Origin: Acetobacteraceae bacterium
GTDB taxonomy: Bacteria > Pseudomonadota > Alphaproteobacteria > Acetobacterales > Acetobacteraceae
Direction: 5' to 3'
DNA: 8,640 nt
Assembly: GCA_003164305.1 (NCBI GenBank)
Contig: PLSZ01000160.1
Span: forward strand, 1-8,640
Of the stretch, positions 1 through 6,033 are shown one piece after another. The notes under the pieces are model-generated. The model was not told the DNA's origin and did not search any database. It worked only from the letters and a program-made list of their open reading frames with translations. The position numbers were made by a program, and so were the translations under genes. Positions within the stretch are counted from its first letter, which is position 1, and each line of letters opens with the position of its first letter.

Positions 1-228
1 GGCGGCCTGCATGCCGAGCAGCATTTCGAGTATCACCGGCCGGTGCGGCCGGGCGAGGTGCTGACGGTGGAGACCAAGCCGGGCAATACCTGGGAACGCG
101 AGAGCAAGCGCGCCGGCAAGCTGACGTTCCGCGAGCGCGTCACCGAATACCGCAATCAAAACGGCGAACTCGTGATCACCGCCCGCGGCGTCGGTGTGAC
201 CACGGAACGTCCCGTGGATCAGGGCTGA
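1..228 (+). CDS. MaoC-type dehydratase, N-terminal FAS1-like hot-dog subunit (3' part only)
   Basis: This is the last 75 codons of a gene whose start lies before the window; the frame is open from base 1 to the TGA at 226-228. The visible protein begins GGLHAEQHFEYHRPVRPGEVLT and continues with a beta-rich stretch (TVETKPG, KLTFRERVTEYRNQNGELVITARG). This pattern is typical of the MaoC_dehydrat_N / FAS1-like dehydratase domain: an 'H..Q.f.yhrPvrpGe.L' strand-turn, then a hot-dog sheet ending in a T/S-R-G strand. In this family the subunit usually lacks the catalytic Asp/His and pairs with a second hot-dog protein that carries them, to dehydrate or hydrate 3-hydroxyacyl / 2-enoyl thioesters in the cytoplasm. 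The next gene, 15 bp downstream, is exactly such a partner, which supports a two-subunit enzyme. The substrate cannot be read from the sequence. The family call is fairly secure; the role is inferred. Confidence 0.8.
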   Translation, partial: GGLHAEQHFEYHRPVRPGEVLTVETKPGNTWERESKRAGKLTFRERVTEYRNQNGELVITARGVGVTTERPVDQG

Positions 229-243
229 AAGGGAGACACGCAC

Positions 244-666
244 ATGGCACTCAAAGCCTCCGCGCTAAAGGTTGGCGATACGCACAAGGAACGTGTGGCC
301 GAAAATCTGTCACGCACCCAGATCGTTCAGTACGCGGGCGCCTCGGGCGATTACAATCCGCTGCACTCGGATGAGGTCTACACGACCCAGGTCGCCGGGT
401 ACCCGAGCGTCTTCGCGCACGGCATGCTCACCATGGGCCTCACGTCGAAAATGCTCGTCAACTACGTCGGTCCTGGGCGTTTGAAGAAATTCGGCGTGCG
501 CTTCACCAATCAGGTGTGGCCGGGCGATACGCTGGACGCCACCGCGACCGTGGAAGCCATTCGCGAGGAAGGCGGCGACCATCTGGTGGATCTGAAACTG
601 TCCACCACCAATCAGGATGGCAAGGAAGTCGTGTCAGGTTCCGCGACGGCGCAGATCGATCCGTAG
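244..666 (+). CDS. MaoC-like dehydratase / (R)-specific enoyl hydratase, catalytic hot-dog subunit
   Basis: This 140-residue protein has the full hydratase-2 signature at residues 30-41 (YAGASGDYNPLH). Asp36 and His41 form the expected catalytic pair, and VFAHGMLTMG (57-66) is the conserved hot-dog helix segment. The later strands (KKFGVRFTNQVWPGDTLDATATV) match the MaoC C-terminal half. Length is normal for a single hot-dog domain. The ATG follows GGGAG at 231-235, a good ribosome site. The gene starts 15 bp after the upstream FAS1-like subunit, so the two are very likely cotranscribed and form a heteromeric dehydratase acting on CoA or ACP thioesters (reversible hydration of a trans-2-enoyl chain). 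The family and active site are seen directly. Pathway assignment (fatty-acid or branched-chain oxidation, PHA supply, or another CoA route) is open because the rest of the operon lies before the window. Confidence 0.88.
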   Translation: MALKASALKVGDTHKERVAENLSRTQIVQYAGASGDYNPLHSDEVYTTQVAGYPSVFAHGMLTMGLTSKMLVNYVGPGRLKKFGVRFTNQVWPGDTLDATATVEAIREEGGDHLVDLKLSTTNQDGKEVVSGSATAQIDP

Positions 667-675
667 TCGTAATAA

Positions 676-708
676 GGCCAGGGTGTCCGCTTTGACGATA
701 CCCTGGCC
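676..708 (+). terminator. Hairpin after the MaoC operon
   Basis: GGCCAGGGTGTC (676-687) pairs with GATACCCTGGCC (697-708) over 12 bp with a single G-U pair, leaving a 9-nt loop. It begins 10 bp after the stop codon of the second MaoC gene. No T-run follows, so it is either a weak intrinsic terminator or a 3'-end stabilising stem. It is the only strong structure in the 123-bp gap before the Uma2 pseudogene; I see no gene in that gap. Confidence 0.6.
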
Positions 709-789
709 TGACCCGCGCGGAAGCGGCCAGACGCTCCGCCTGCCGGCAATAAAGCAGACAGCCCACGCGCCGTCCGCCATGGTGGGGCG

Positions 790-1372
790 ATGAACAGCGC
801 CATCCTCCAATCCCACATGACCCGGCAGGAATTTCTCGACTGGGCCGAGACCCAGAACGCGCGCTGCGATTCCACGCCTTCCAACCCGTCGCGATGACCG
901 GCGGCACGATCGACCACAGTCAAATATGCGGAATATCCACGCCGCCCTGCGCGTTCGTCTGAAGGGTGCCGATTGCCGTCCTCTCGGCCCCGCCGCCGGC
1001 GTCGCTACCATCGGCGACGCCGTGCGCTATCCGGATGCCCTCGTCACCTGCACCAAGGCTCCCGGGACCGCCCGCCTCGTACCCGGGGTCGTCGTGATCT
1101 TCGAAGTCCTCAGCCCAACCTCTGGCCGCACCGACCGGATCGACAAGCTCCGCGAATACCACTCCGTCCCTTCCGTCCGCCGCTATGTCATCCTCGAACA
1201 CACGGGCGTTGGCCTCACGGTTCATGCCAGGGGCGATCCCGGCGATCTCTGGACCACCACCGCCTTGACCAACGGCGACGTTCCGCGGATGCCCGAGATC
1301 GGTATCGAAATCCCGGTCGCCGAGTTTTACGAAGGGACCGATATGGAAAACGTCGCCCCCTCGGCACCCTGA
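790..1372 (+). pseudogene. Uma2 family (DUF820) PD-(D/E)xK endonuclease, broken by two -1 frameshifts
   Basis: Three reading frames together spell one Uma2 protein. From the ATG at 790, frame 1 gives MNSAILQSHMTRQEFLDW and runs on to ARCD. Frame 3 then gives FHAFQPVAMTGGTIDHSQI (870-926). Frame 2 gives RNIHAALRVRLKG onward to a TGA at 1370-1372. The joins near 868-872 and 924-928 each look like the loss of one base relative to an intact gene. The nuclease core is in the third part: YPDA, IFEVLSPTSG and TDRIDKLREY supply the expected Asp, Glu and Lys. The C-terminal segment (MPEIGIEIPVAEFYEGTD) is also typical. A GGTGGGG at 781-787 could be the original ribosome site. As sequenced, translation from 790 stops after 35 codons. 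A start at the ATG at 926 would make a 148-residue protein with the catalytic residues but no N-terminal part, probably not functional. Uma2 proteins are usually scattered multicopy accessory genes of unclear role. Sequencing error is the alternative explanation. Confidence 0.82.
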
Positions 1373-1500
1373 GGCGCGGGCCCACCGTGACGTCGCGGTT
1401 TCGGCCGCCGAGGAACCAACAACCCGAACGCCATCCGCGCGTGGCCCGAACCGCGGGCCGGCTTTGTTCGATCGTTCCCGATCCCAACTGGTCGCCGCCA
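1373..1500. other. Upstream region of the GntR-dctA unit; possible activator site
   Basis: This GC-rich gap holds no gene on either strand that I can support. It contains one short dyad, GGCCCG-N5-CGGGCC at 1443-1459, about 70-85 bp upstream of the predicted sigma-54 start at 1527. Bacterial enhancer-binding proteins often bind dyads roughly 80-200 bp upstream of such promoters, so this is the best candidate upstream activator site. In sequence this rich in G and C a 6-bp dyad is weak evidence. Confidence 0.25.
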
Positions 1501-1515
1501 TGGCACGCCACTTGC
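1501..1515 (+). promoter_or_regulatory. Sigma-54 (RpoN) type -24/-12 promoter
   Basis: TGGCACG-N4-TTGC is an exact match to the core sigma-54 consensus. The GG doublet (1502-1503) and the GC doublet (1514-1515) are separated as required for -24/-12 recognition. The flanks match only partly: A instead of a pyrimidine before TGG, and C instead of A/T after TTGC. The predicted start is about 1527, giving a leader of about 26 nt before the GTG at 1553. In rhizobia the dctA gene is transcribed from a sigma-54 promoter under the DctB/DctD two-component system, so a sigma-54 element in front of a dctA operon fits. The activator itself is not in the window. Confidence 0.72.
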
Positions 1516-1523
1516 CTATCAGT

Positions 1524-1535
1524 CTTGCATACAAG
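1524..1535. promoter_or_regulatory. Candidate GntR/FCD operator overlapping the transcription start
   Basis: CTTGCATACAAG is an interrupted palindrome (CTTG-N4-CAAG) closely resembling the TTGTATACAA-type sites bound by many FCD-subfamily GntR regulators. It lies 18 bp before the start codon of such a regulator and covers the predicted sigma-54 start at about 1527. Bound protein would block open-complex formation or escape. Autorepression of the regulator and repression of dctA is the natural reading; this is inferred from position and similarity. Confidence 0.65.
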
Positions 1536-1552
1536 CCTGATGGACACTCCGC

Positions 1553-2245
1553 GTGGACCCCAAACCTCCTGCCATCGACCGCGTCATCGTCGACGCCATC
1601 CTTTCCGGAAGCATCCGCGCCGGCACCCGCCTCGGCGAGCAAACCCTCGCGACGCTGTTCAACGTGTCCCGCACCTCCATTCGGGAAGCGCTGATCCGGC
1701 TTGAAACCCGCGGCATCCTCCAGGTCAGCCCCCGCCGCGGCTGGTTCGTCATCGAGCCCTCGATCGAAGAAGCCCAGGAAGCGTTTCAGGCACGGCGCGC
1801 CGTCGAATTAGGCATTCTGACCAACAGCGCGTCACAGGGAGAGACCGTCGCCACCATCCTGCGCGACCACATCCGCCAGGAGCGCGACGCCATCCGCTCC
1901 GATGACGTCGGCGCGCGCAGCTACCTTCTGGGCGACTTCCATGTCTGCATGGCCGAGGCCTGCGGCCATCGCATCCTGGCCGATATCCTGCGCGACCTGA
2001 CCGCGCGCACCGTGCTGATTTCGGCGTTGTATCAATCCAGCCACGACGCCGAGGAATCCTGCGACGAACACGCCGCCATCACCGAGGCGATCGCCGCCGG
2101 CGACCCGAGACGCGCGGCCGCGCTCATGACCGCGCACATCGGCAACGTCGAATCCGGGCTGACCAAACGCGTCGAACGGGACCCTCTGCTCGATCTGCGC
2201 CAGGCGTTGCGCCTGGACACGCGAAGACCACCAGCGGGCGAATGA
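1553..2245 (+). CDS. GntR family (FadR/FCD subfamily) transcriptional regulator
   Basis: This 230-residue protein has an N-terminal winged helix-turn-helix (residues about 7-70), with the conserved LGEQTLATLFNVSRTSIREALIRLETRGIL followed by a wing (VSPRRGWFVIEP). An all-helical FCD ligand-binding domain follows (about 75-210). Candidate metal/ligand residues of the FCD pocket are Asp128/His130 (GDFHVCMAEACGH), His173 (CDEHAAITEAI) and His195 (TAHIGNVESGL). The Asp sits two residues before the His, closer than the common D-x3-H spacing. The start is a GTG; an in-frame stop at 1538-1540 rules out a longer protein, and no strong ribosome site is visible. It is followed 58 bp later by a dctA-type transporter, so it very likely senses a C4-dicarboxylate or related organic acid and controls its uptake. 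The palindrome at 1524-1535 is its probable operator. Family is certain; ligand is inferred. Confidence 0.93.
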   Translation: MDPKPPAIDRVIVDAILSGSIRAGTRLGEQTLATLFNVSRTSIREALIRLETRGILQVSPRRGWFVIEPSIEEAQEAFQARRAVELGILTNSASQGETVATILRDHIRQERDAIRSDDVGARSYLLGDFHVCMAEACGHRILADILRDLTARTVLISALYQSSHDAEESCDEHAAITEAIAAGDPRRAAALMTAHIGNVESGLTKRVERDPLLDLRQALRLDTRRPPAGE

Positions 2246-2303
2246 CCCGCGTCAAACAGGAAGGAAGCCACCCCGCGCAACGAATCAAACACAGGAGTCC
2301 GAC

Positions 2304-3650
2304 ATGACCGCCGAGCCGACGCCAACGAAACAATCATCTCCGCAATGGTACAAATCGCTGTTCCTTCAGGTCATCTTCGCGCTGGTACTGGGCATCGTGC
2401 TCGGCATGGCGACGCCCGACTTCGCCATCGGCCTTAAGTTCTTCAGCGACGCCTTCCTTAAATTGATCTCCATGATCGTCGCGCCGATCGTGTTCTGCGT
2501 CGTCGTGCATGGCATCGCCGGCGCCGGCGACCTGAAGAAAGTCGGCCGCGTCGGCGGCAAGGCGCTGCTGTATTTTGAGGTCATGACGACCGTCGCGCTG
2601 ATCGTCGGCCTCGCGCTGGCGTATTTGTTCGCGCCTGGTGAGGGGATGAACATCAATACGGCGAACCTCGACGCGCACGCGATGGCGCAATACGCCGACA
2701 ACGCCCACAAGCTGCGCGGCGGCGGGTTCAGCAGCTTCATTCTCAATATCATCCCCACGACGTCGGTCGACGCGCTGGCCCGCAACGACGTGCTGCAGGT
2801 GCTGTTCTTCGCGATCATCTTCGGCGTGAGCCTCGCCCTGGTCGGCGAGCGCGCGAAGCCGGTCGCCGATTTCATTGACACCGTCGGCGCGGTGTTGTTC
2901 CGCGCCATGGGCCTGATCGTTCGCATGGCGCCATTCGGCGTGTTGGGCGCGATCGCCTACACCGTCGGTCAATACGGTGTCGGTTCGCTGCGCCAGTTGT
3001 TCTCGCTGGTCGCGCTGTTCTGGGTCTCGGTGACGTTCTTCGTCATCGTCGTACTGGGCACCGTGATGCGCGTGACCACCGGCCTGAACATTCTGCGCTT
3101 CCTGGCTTACTTCCGCGAGGAACTGACGATCGTTCTGGCGACGGCGTCGTCGGACGCCGTGCTGCCGCAGATCATGCGCAAGCTGGAGCGGATGGGTGTG
3201 AAGCCGTCGATCGTGGGTCTCGTCGTGCCGACGGGGTACTCGTTCAATCTCGACGCGTTCTCGATCTATCTGACGTTGGCGACGGTGTTCATCGCGCAGG
3301 CGACCAACACCCCGCTGTCGTTCGGCGATCTGCTGCTGGTGCTGGGGATCTCGCTGGTGACATCGAAGGGCGCGCACGGCGTGCCCGGCTCGGCGATCGT
3401 TATTCTGGCGGCGACCTTGAACGCGGTGCCGGCGATCCCGGCGATCGGGCTCGTGCTGGTGCTGTCGATCGATTGGTTCATCGGCATGGCACGCGCGTTG
3501 GGCAACCTGATCGGCAACTGCGTCGCGACCGTGGTGATCGGCGCCTGGGAGAAAGACCTGGACATCGCCGTGGCGAAACAGGTCCTGGCCGGCGACATCG
3601 TGGTCGATATCGTGGAGGACACCACCCCGGCCATACTGGCCGCGGAGTAA
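2304..3650 (+). CDS. dctA: C4-dicarboxylate transporter, DctA-like (DAACS family cation symporter)
   Basis: This 448-residue inner-membrane protein has the normal DctA length. Family motifs in order are: a first membrane segment after the N-terminal SPQWYKSLFLQVIFAL; LISMIVAPIVFCVVVHGIAG (54-73); NIIPTTSVDALARNDVLQVLFFAIIFG (148-174); TASSDAVLP (280-288, the serine-containing re-entrant hairpin HP1); PTGYSFNLD (309-317); SKGAHGVPGSAIVILAATL (354-372, HP2); and ARALGNLIGNCVATVV (397-411). These mark the substrate- and cation-binding core of the DAACS fold, which imports succinate, fumarate, malate or aspartate with protons or sodium. The residues after NLD are AF rather than the GT of E. coli DctA, so substrate preference may differ. 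AGGAG at 2293-2297 is a good ribosome site 6 bp before the ATG. It is cotranscribed with the upstream GntR gene and ends in a strong hairpin. The family call is firm; the exact substrate is not shown. Confidence 0.93.
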   Translation: MTAEPTPTKQSSPQWYKSLFLQVIFALVLGIVLGMATPDFAIGLKFFSDAFLKLISMIVAPIVFCVVVHGIAGAGDLKKVGRVGGKALLYFEVMTTVALIVGLALAYLFAPGEGMNINTANLDAHAMAQYADNAHKLRGGGFSSFILNIIPTTSVDALARNDVLQVLFFAIIFGVSLALVGERAKPVADFIDTVGAVLFRAMGLIVRMAPFGVLGAIAYTVGQYGVGSLRQLFSLVALFWVSVTFFVIVVLGTVMRVTTGLNILRFLAYFREELTIVLATASSDAVLPQIMRKLERMGVKPSIVGLVVPTGYSFNLDAFSIYLTLATVFIAQATNTPLSFGDLLLVLGISLVTSKGAHGVPGSAIVILAATLNAVPAIPAIGLVLVLSIDWFIGMARALGNLIGNCVATVVIGAWEKDLDIAVAKQVLAGDIVVDIVEDTTPAILAAE

Positions 3651-3662
3651 CGCGGCGTACCG

Positions 3663-3698
3663 CGCGGACCGCGTGCCTCACCCGGCACGCGGTCCGCG
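3663..3698 (+). terminator. Intrinsic terminator after dctA
   Basis: CGCGGACCGCGTGCC (3663-3677) and GGCACGCGGTCCGCG (3684-3698) form a perfect 15-bp stem with a 6-nt loop. It is followed by TTT at 3699-3701. The hairpin starts 13 bp after the dctA stop and lies between two converging genes. Only the plus strand has T residues after the stem, so it chiefly serves dctA, though the stem may also slow transcription coming from the minus strand. Confidence 0.85.
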
Positions 3699-3710
3699 TT
3701 TCCGCCGCGA

Positions 3711-5738
3711 TCAGGCCGCCGCCAAAATCGCTGTCTCGTCCTTGACCGCCGCGATGTCCATGTGCAAATCCCGCTTCACACCGGCCGCGCCGATCGCGAT
3801 CAGCGCGCTGCCATCGGTCCAGCGAACCGGCGACCCCGTGTGCTTCTCAACCTCGTGAAACCCGAGGCCAAGCCGCGCATCGTCAAGCGAACATTCGACG
3901 CCGTCCATGCGCCATCCCGTCAGCAACGCGCCAACGCGCCGCGCGTCTTCGCCCGACCGGACCGATGCCGATACGAGACGAACGGTCTCGACCTCCGCGC
4001 CGATCGACGCCCAGGTCGTTCCAGATTCCGAAATGACAACGTCCTGCATCGCCGTCATGGAATGCCCAAGTTGTTTCGCCCGTGCCGCCAGGCGCGCGCG
4101 CACGGCGATCACTTCCGCTCCCGCCTCCTTCAACGGCGCGCACGCGTCGTGCGCCCAGGCCTGGGCTGCCGTATATCCGAAAGAGGGATGCAGGGTGGTG
4201 ACGAAGGCATTGGCGAACGCCTCACGATTGCCGGTGTCGAGATAACTCTCGCACGGCAGTCCTTCCGCGAGCAGAACGTCGTGACGGGTCAGTTTGACAT
4301 GCCAGTAGGTGACGGCATCCACGGTTTCCTGGCGAATGGTCGCGCCGTTCACCAGATGGCGGACCGGGATCAGCACACCATCGACGAACACCGCGTGATC
4401 CGGCGACAGCAGCAGATCACGGCTGGGGTGACCGCGCCGGAACGCATCCCGCGCGACCCGGATCGGCATCACGTCATAAGGCCGCGGATGGCGTGTGCAA
4501 TCGATGCGCCGGTGACCGATCCACTGAACCTGGGAGATCCCGCCCGCCGCGGTCCGCGCGTAGTCGTCTTCTTTAAGGTGCTCCACCGCCACCGCGCCCC
4601 GGCTCGTCGCGATCTTTGTTCCGCTGGCGAAACACGAGACCGGCACCAGCCCATCGGCCAATGACACGACCAACACATCGGTCGGTGACAGCGGATTGAG
4701 ACCGCTGCCCTCACCCGCGAACGAGTCCGTGCCAATCAGGGTCTGCCCATTGACCACCTGGGTCGCCTGTTGGGCGTTGGTGCCCCAGTCGCCGAGGTCG
4801 TTGCCGGTCGAATCGGTCGGTGATCGGAACGGCAACGTGATGGTGCCGCCATTCGGCGAGAAGTATGTCTGCACGCCGCCGCCAGTGCCGTTGGGAATGG
4901 CCTGCCCCGGGATGTCCTGAACGCCCGCGGCCGAACCGAACGCCGCGGCCGACGCGGGATTGGTCACCGGCGGAGGTACCGCCGCGGTATAAGCGAAGAA
5001 ATCCTCCAGTCCGTATTCCGGCAACGGCGAGTAAGCGGTGGTGATGGCCCCGCCATTGGTTCCCCGGCCCATGGCCTCCGATACCTCGTGTTCCAACGTA
5101 CTGACGGCGTCCTGATAACTCACGGTGTCCGTCGATGCCGGAAAGCTGCTCGATTCAGACCAGACCCAGGTGCTGGCGGGCGTGCCCGCATTGGCGACGG
5201 TATTGGCCTGAATCCCAATACTCGCCGCCACATAGGTCCCATTGGTGCCGAAATTCGCGGCGTAATAGCTGGGGGAAAGCAGCGCCTCCTGCGCCGGGGT
5301 CATCACGACGACCCCGCCATTGACGCCGAACGGGCTGGTGGCCGGAATGATTCCGTTGCTGATCGCGCCCGTTTGCAGCGCCGTCGCGTTGGCGTTGTTC
5401 GTGCTGTTGTAAGCCGAACTGATGACAGAATAAAACGACGGCTGGTTCCCGTTCGCCGAACTGTAGTTCAGTATTTGCGGGCTGAACGAAGTCGCCGCGC
5501 CGCTGGTGACCGGCGAGCCGTTGGACAGGTCCGCGTTCGGTATCGAACCATAACCAAAGCTAAGCGAGAAGGCGACGTTGGTGGTGCCAAGCGTCTGAAA
5601 ATTGGTGTCGAAGTAATTGATGGTGGTAGTGATGGCGCTCGTGTAACCGTTATACACGGCCTGGTCAGCGGAATTGCCGTCGTTGTTCAGGCTTGTCAGC
5701 GAATTTCCATAGCTGGCGTTGATTGTTAAAGTACCCAT
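3711..5738 (-). CDS. Metalloprotease-like protein with C-terminal Hint_2 self-processing domain
   Basis: From the ATG at 5736-5738 this is a 675-residue protein. Residues about 1-365 are rich in Gly, Asn, Ser and Thr and contain TLEHEVSEAMGR (214-225). The His217-Glu218 pair resembles the zinc site of the 'HExSExMGR' secreted protease-like family (NF038122 type, from memory). The DLGDWGTNAQ and LNPLSPTDVLVVSLADG segments at about 314-363 are typical of that family's C-terminal end. A Hint_2 (hedgehog/intein) domain follows at about 367-505: Cys369 in SCFASGTKIATSRG is the expected nucleophile, then LLLSPDHAVFVDGVLIPVRHLVNG and HDVLLAEGLPCESYLDTGNR. Residues about 510-675, with RWTDGSALI, match the extension often found after Hint_2 in alphaproteobacteria. 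A longer TTG start at 5816 is possible, but the ATG has GGGGG about 6 bp upstream and begins a better N terminus. No signal peptide is seen; secretion by a non-Sec route is inferred. The processing outcome is unknown. Confidence 0.85.
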   Translation of the reverse strand: MGTLTINASYGNSLTSLNNDGNSADQAVYNGYTSAITTTINYFDTNFQTLGTTNVAFSLSFGYGSIPNADLSNGSPVTSGAATSFSPQILNYSSANGNQPSFYSVISSAYNSTNNANATALQTGAISNGIIPATSPFGVNGGVVVMTPAQEALLSPSYYAANFGTNGTYVAASIGIQANTVANAGTPASTWVWSESSSFPASTDTVSYQDAVSTLEHEVSEAMGRGTNGGAITTAYSPLPEYGLEDFFAYTAAVPPPVTNPASAAAFGSAAGVQDIPGQAIPNGTGGGVQTYFSPNGGTITLPFRSPTDSTGNDLGDWGTNAQQATQVVNGQTLIGTDSFAGEGSGLNPLSPTDVLVVSLADGLVPVSCFASGTKIATSRGAVAVEHLKEDDYARTAAGGISQVQWIGHRRIDCTRHPRPYDVMPIRVARDAFRRGHPSRDLLLSPDHAVFVDGVLIPVRHLVNGATIRQETVDAVTYWHVKLTRHDVLLAEGLPCESYLDTGNREAFANAFVTTLHPSFGYTAAQAWAHDACAPLKEAGAEVIAVRARLAARAKQLGHSMTAMQDVVISESGTTWASIGAEVETVRLVSASVRSGEDARRVGALLTGWRMDGVECSLDDARLGLGFHEVEKHTGSPVRWTDGSALIAIGAAGVKRDLHMDIAAVKDETAILAAA

Positions 5739-5768
5739 GTCGGCCCCCGGATTTAGCGTTGTCCGCGG

Positions 5769-5797
5769 ACGGTATGCATCGGTTTGCGGATTGTCAA
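5769..5797 (-). promoter_or_regulatory. Candidate -35/-10 promoter of the protease-Hint gene
   Basis: On the minus strand TTGACA (5797-5792) is a perfect -35 hexamer. After a 17-bp spacer comes TACCGT (5774-5769), a weak -10 matching 3 of 6 bases. The start would fall near 5762, giving a leader of about 24 nt that carries the GGGGG ribosome site. If this is right, the longer TTG start at 5816 would be upstream of transcription, which supports the ATG at 5738. Confidence 0.45.
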
Positions 5798-6033
5798 ATC
5801 TCAAAAATGATCGCAAAATGAGCGAATTTCGTACCTGAATCTCGCGAAAGCGGCGGGACCCCAGCGGTCACGACAGCCATTCCGGAACAGAAAACGCCGC
5901 GTTTTCCGCTGATGATCCACGGTCAGGATCAAAAGCCTCTCCCATTCTCGCCCGACCCACCGCGCCAGGACTTTCAACTTATCGACCGCCATGCCACCAT
6001 CCCGAATAAAGACCGCCGGAAGGAACCGCCGCC
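5798..6033. other. Divergent intergenic region between the protease-Hint and slipin genes
   Basis: The whole gap is 5739-6033 (295 bp). Beyond the minus-strand promoter it holds an AT-rich patch with a short imperfect tandem repeat, CAAAAATGATCG followed by CAAAATGAGCG, at about 5802-5824. A 63-codon minus-strand frame (5992-5801) has no recognisable features and I do not count it as a gene. AAGGA at 6020-6024 is the ribosome site of the slipin gene. I could not find a convincing plus-strand promoter. Confidence 0.4.

Noticed and set aside
920..1642. 240-codon minus-strand open frame across the Uma2 and gntR start region
   Set aside because: It is antisense to clear Uma2 and GntR coding sequence and crosses the promoter. 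The protein is low-complexity Gly/Asp/Ala/Arg with no domain.
2334..3377. 347-codon open frame on the minus strand across dctA
   Set aside because: It is the antisense shadow of dctA: extremely rich in Asp/Glu/His/Arg/Gln, no fold or motif, and produced by the G/C-biased codons of the membrane protein.
3762..4664. 300-codon plus-strand open frame opposite the Hint domain
   Set aside because: The minus-strand frame has clear Hint_2 motifs; this one is Arg-rich antisense translation with no recognisable domain.
5088..5729. 213-codon plus-strand open frame opposite the protease-like half
   Set aside because: It is an Arg/Gly/Val-rich shadow of the minus-strand gene, without a ribosome site or motif.
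5739..5816. N-terminal extension of the protease-Hint protein from the TTG at 5816
   Set aside because: The extension lacks conserved character and overlaps the candidate promoter, and the internal ATG at 5738 has a better ribosome site.
5801..5992. 63-codon minus-strand frame between the protease-Hint and slipin genes
   Set aside because: No family resemblance, basic and Arg/Phe-rich, no clear ribosome site; it also runs into the promoter region of the next minus-strand gene.
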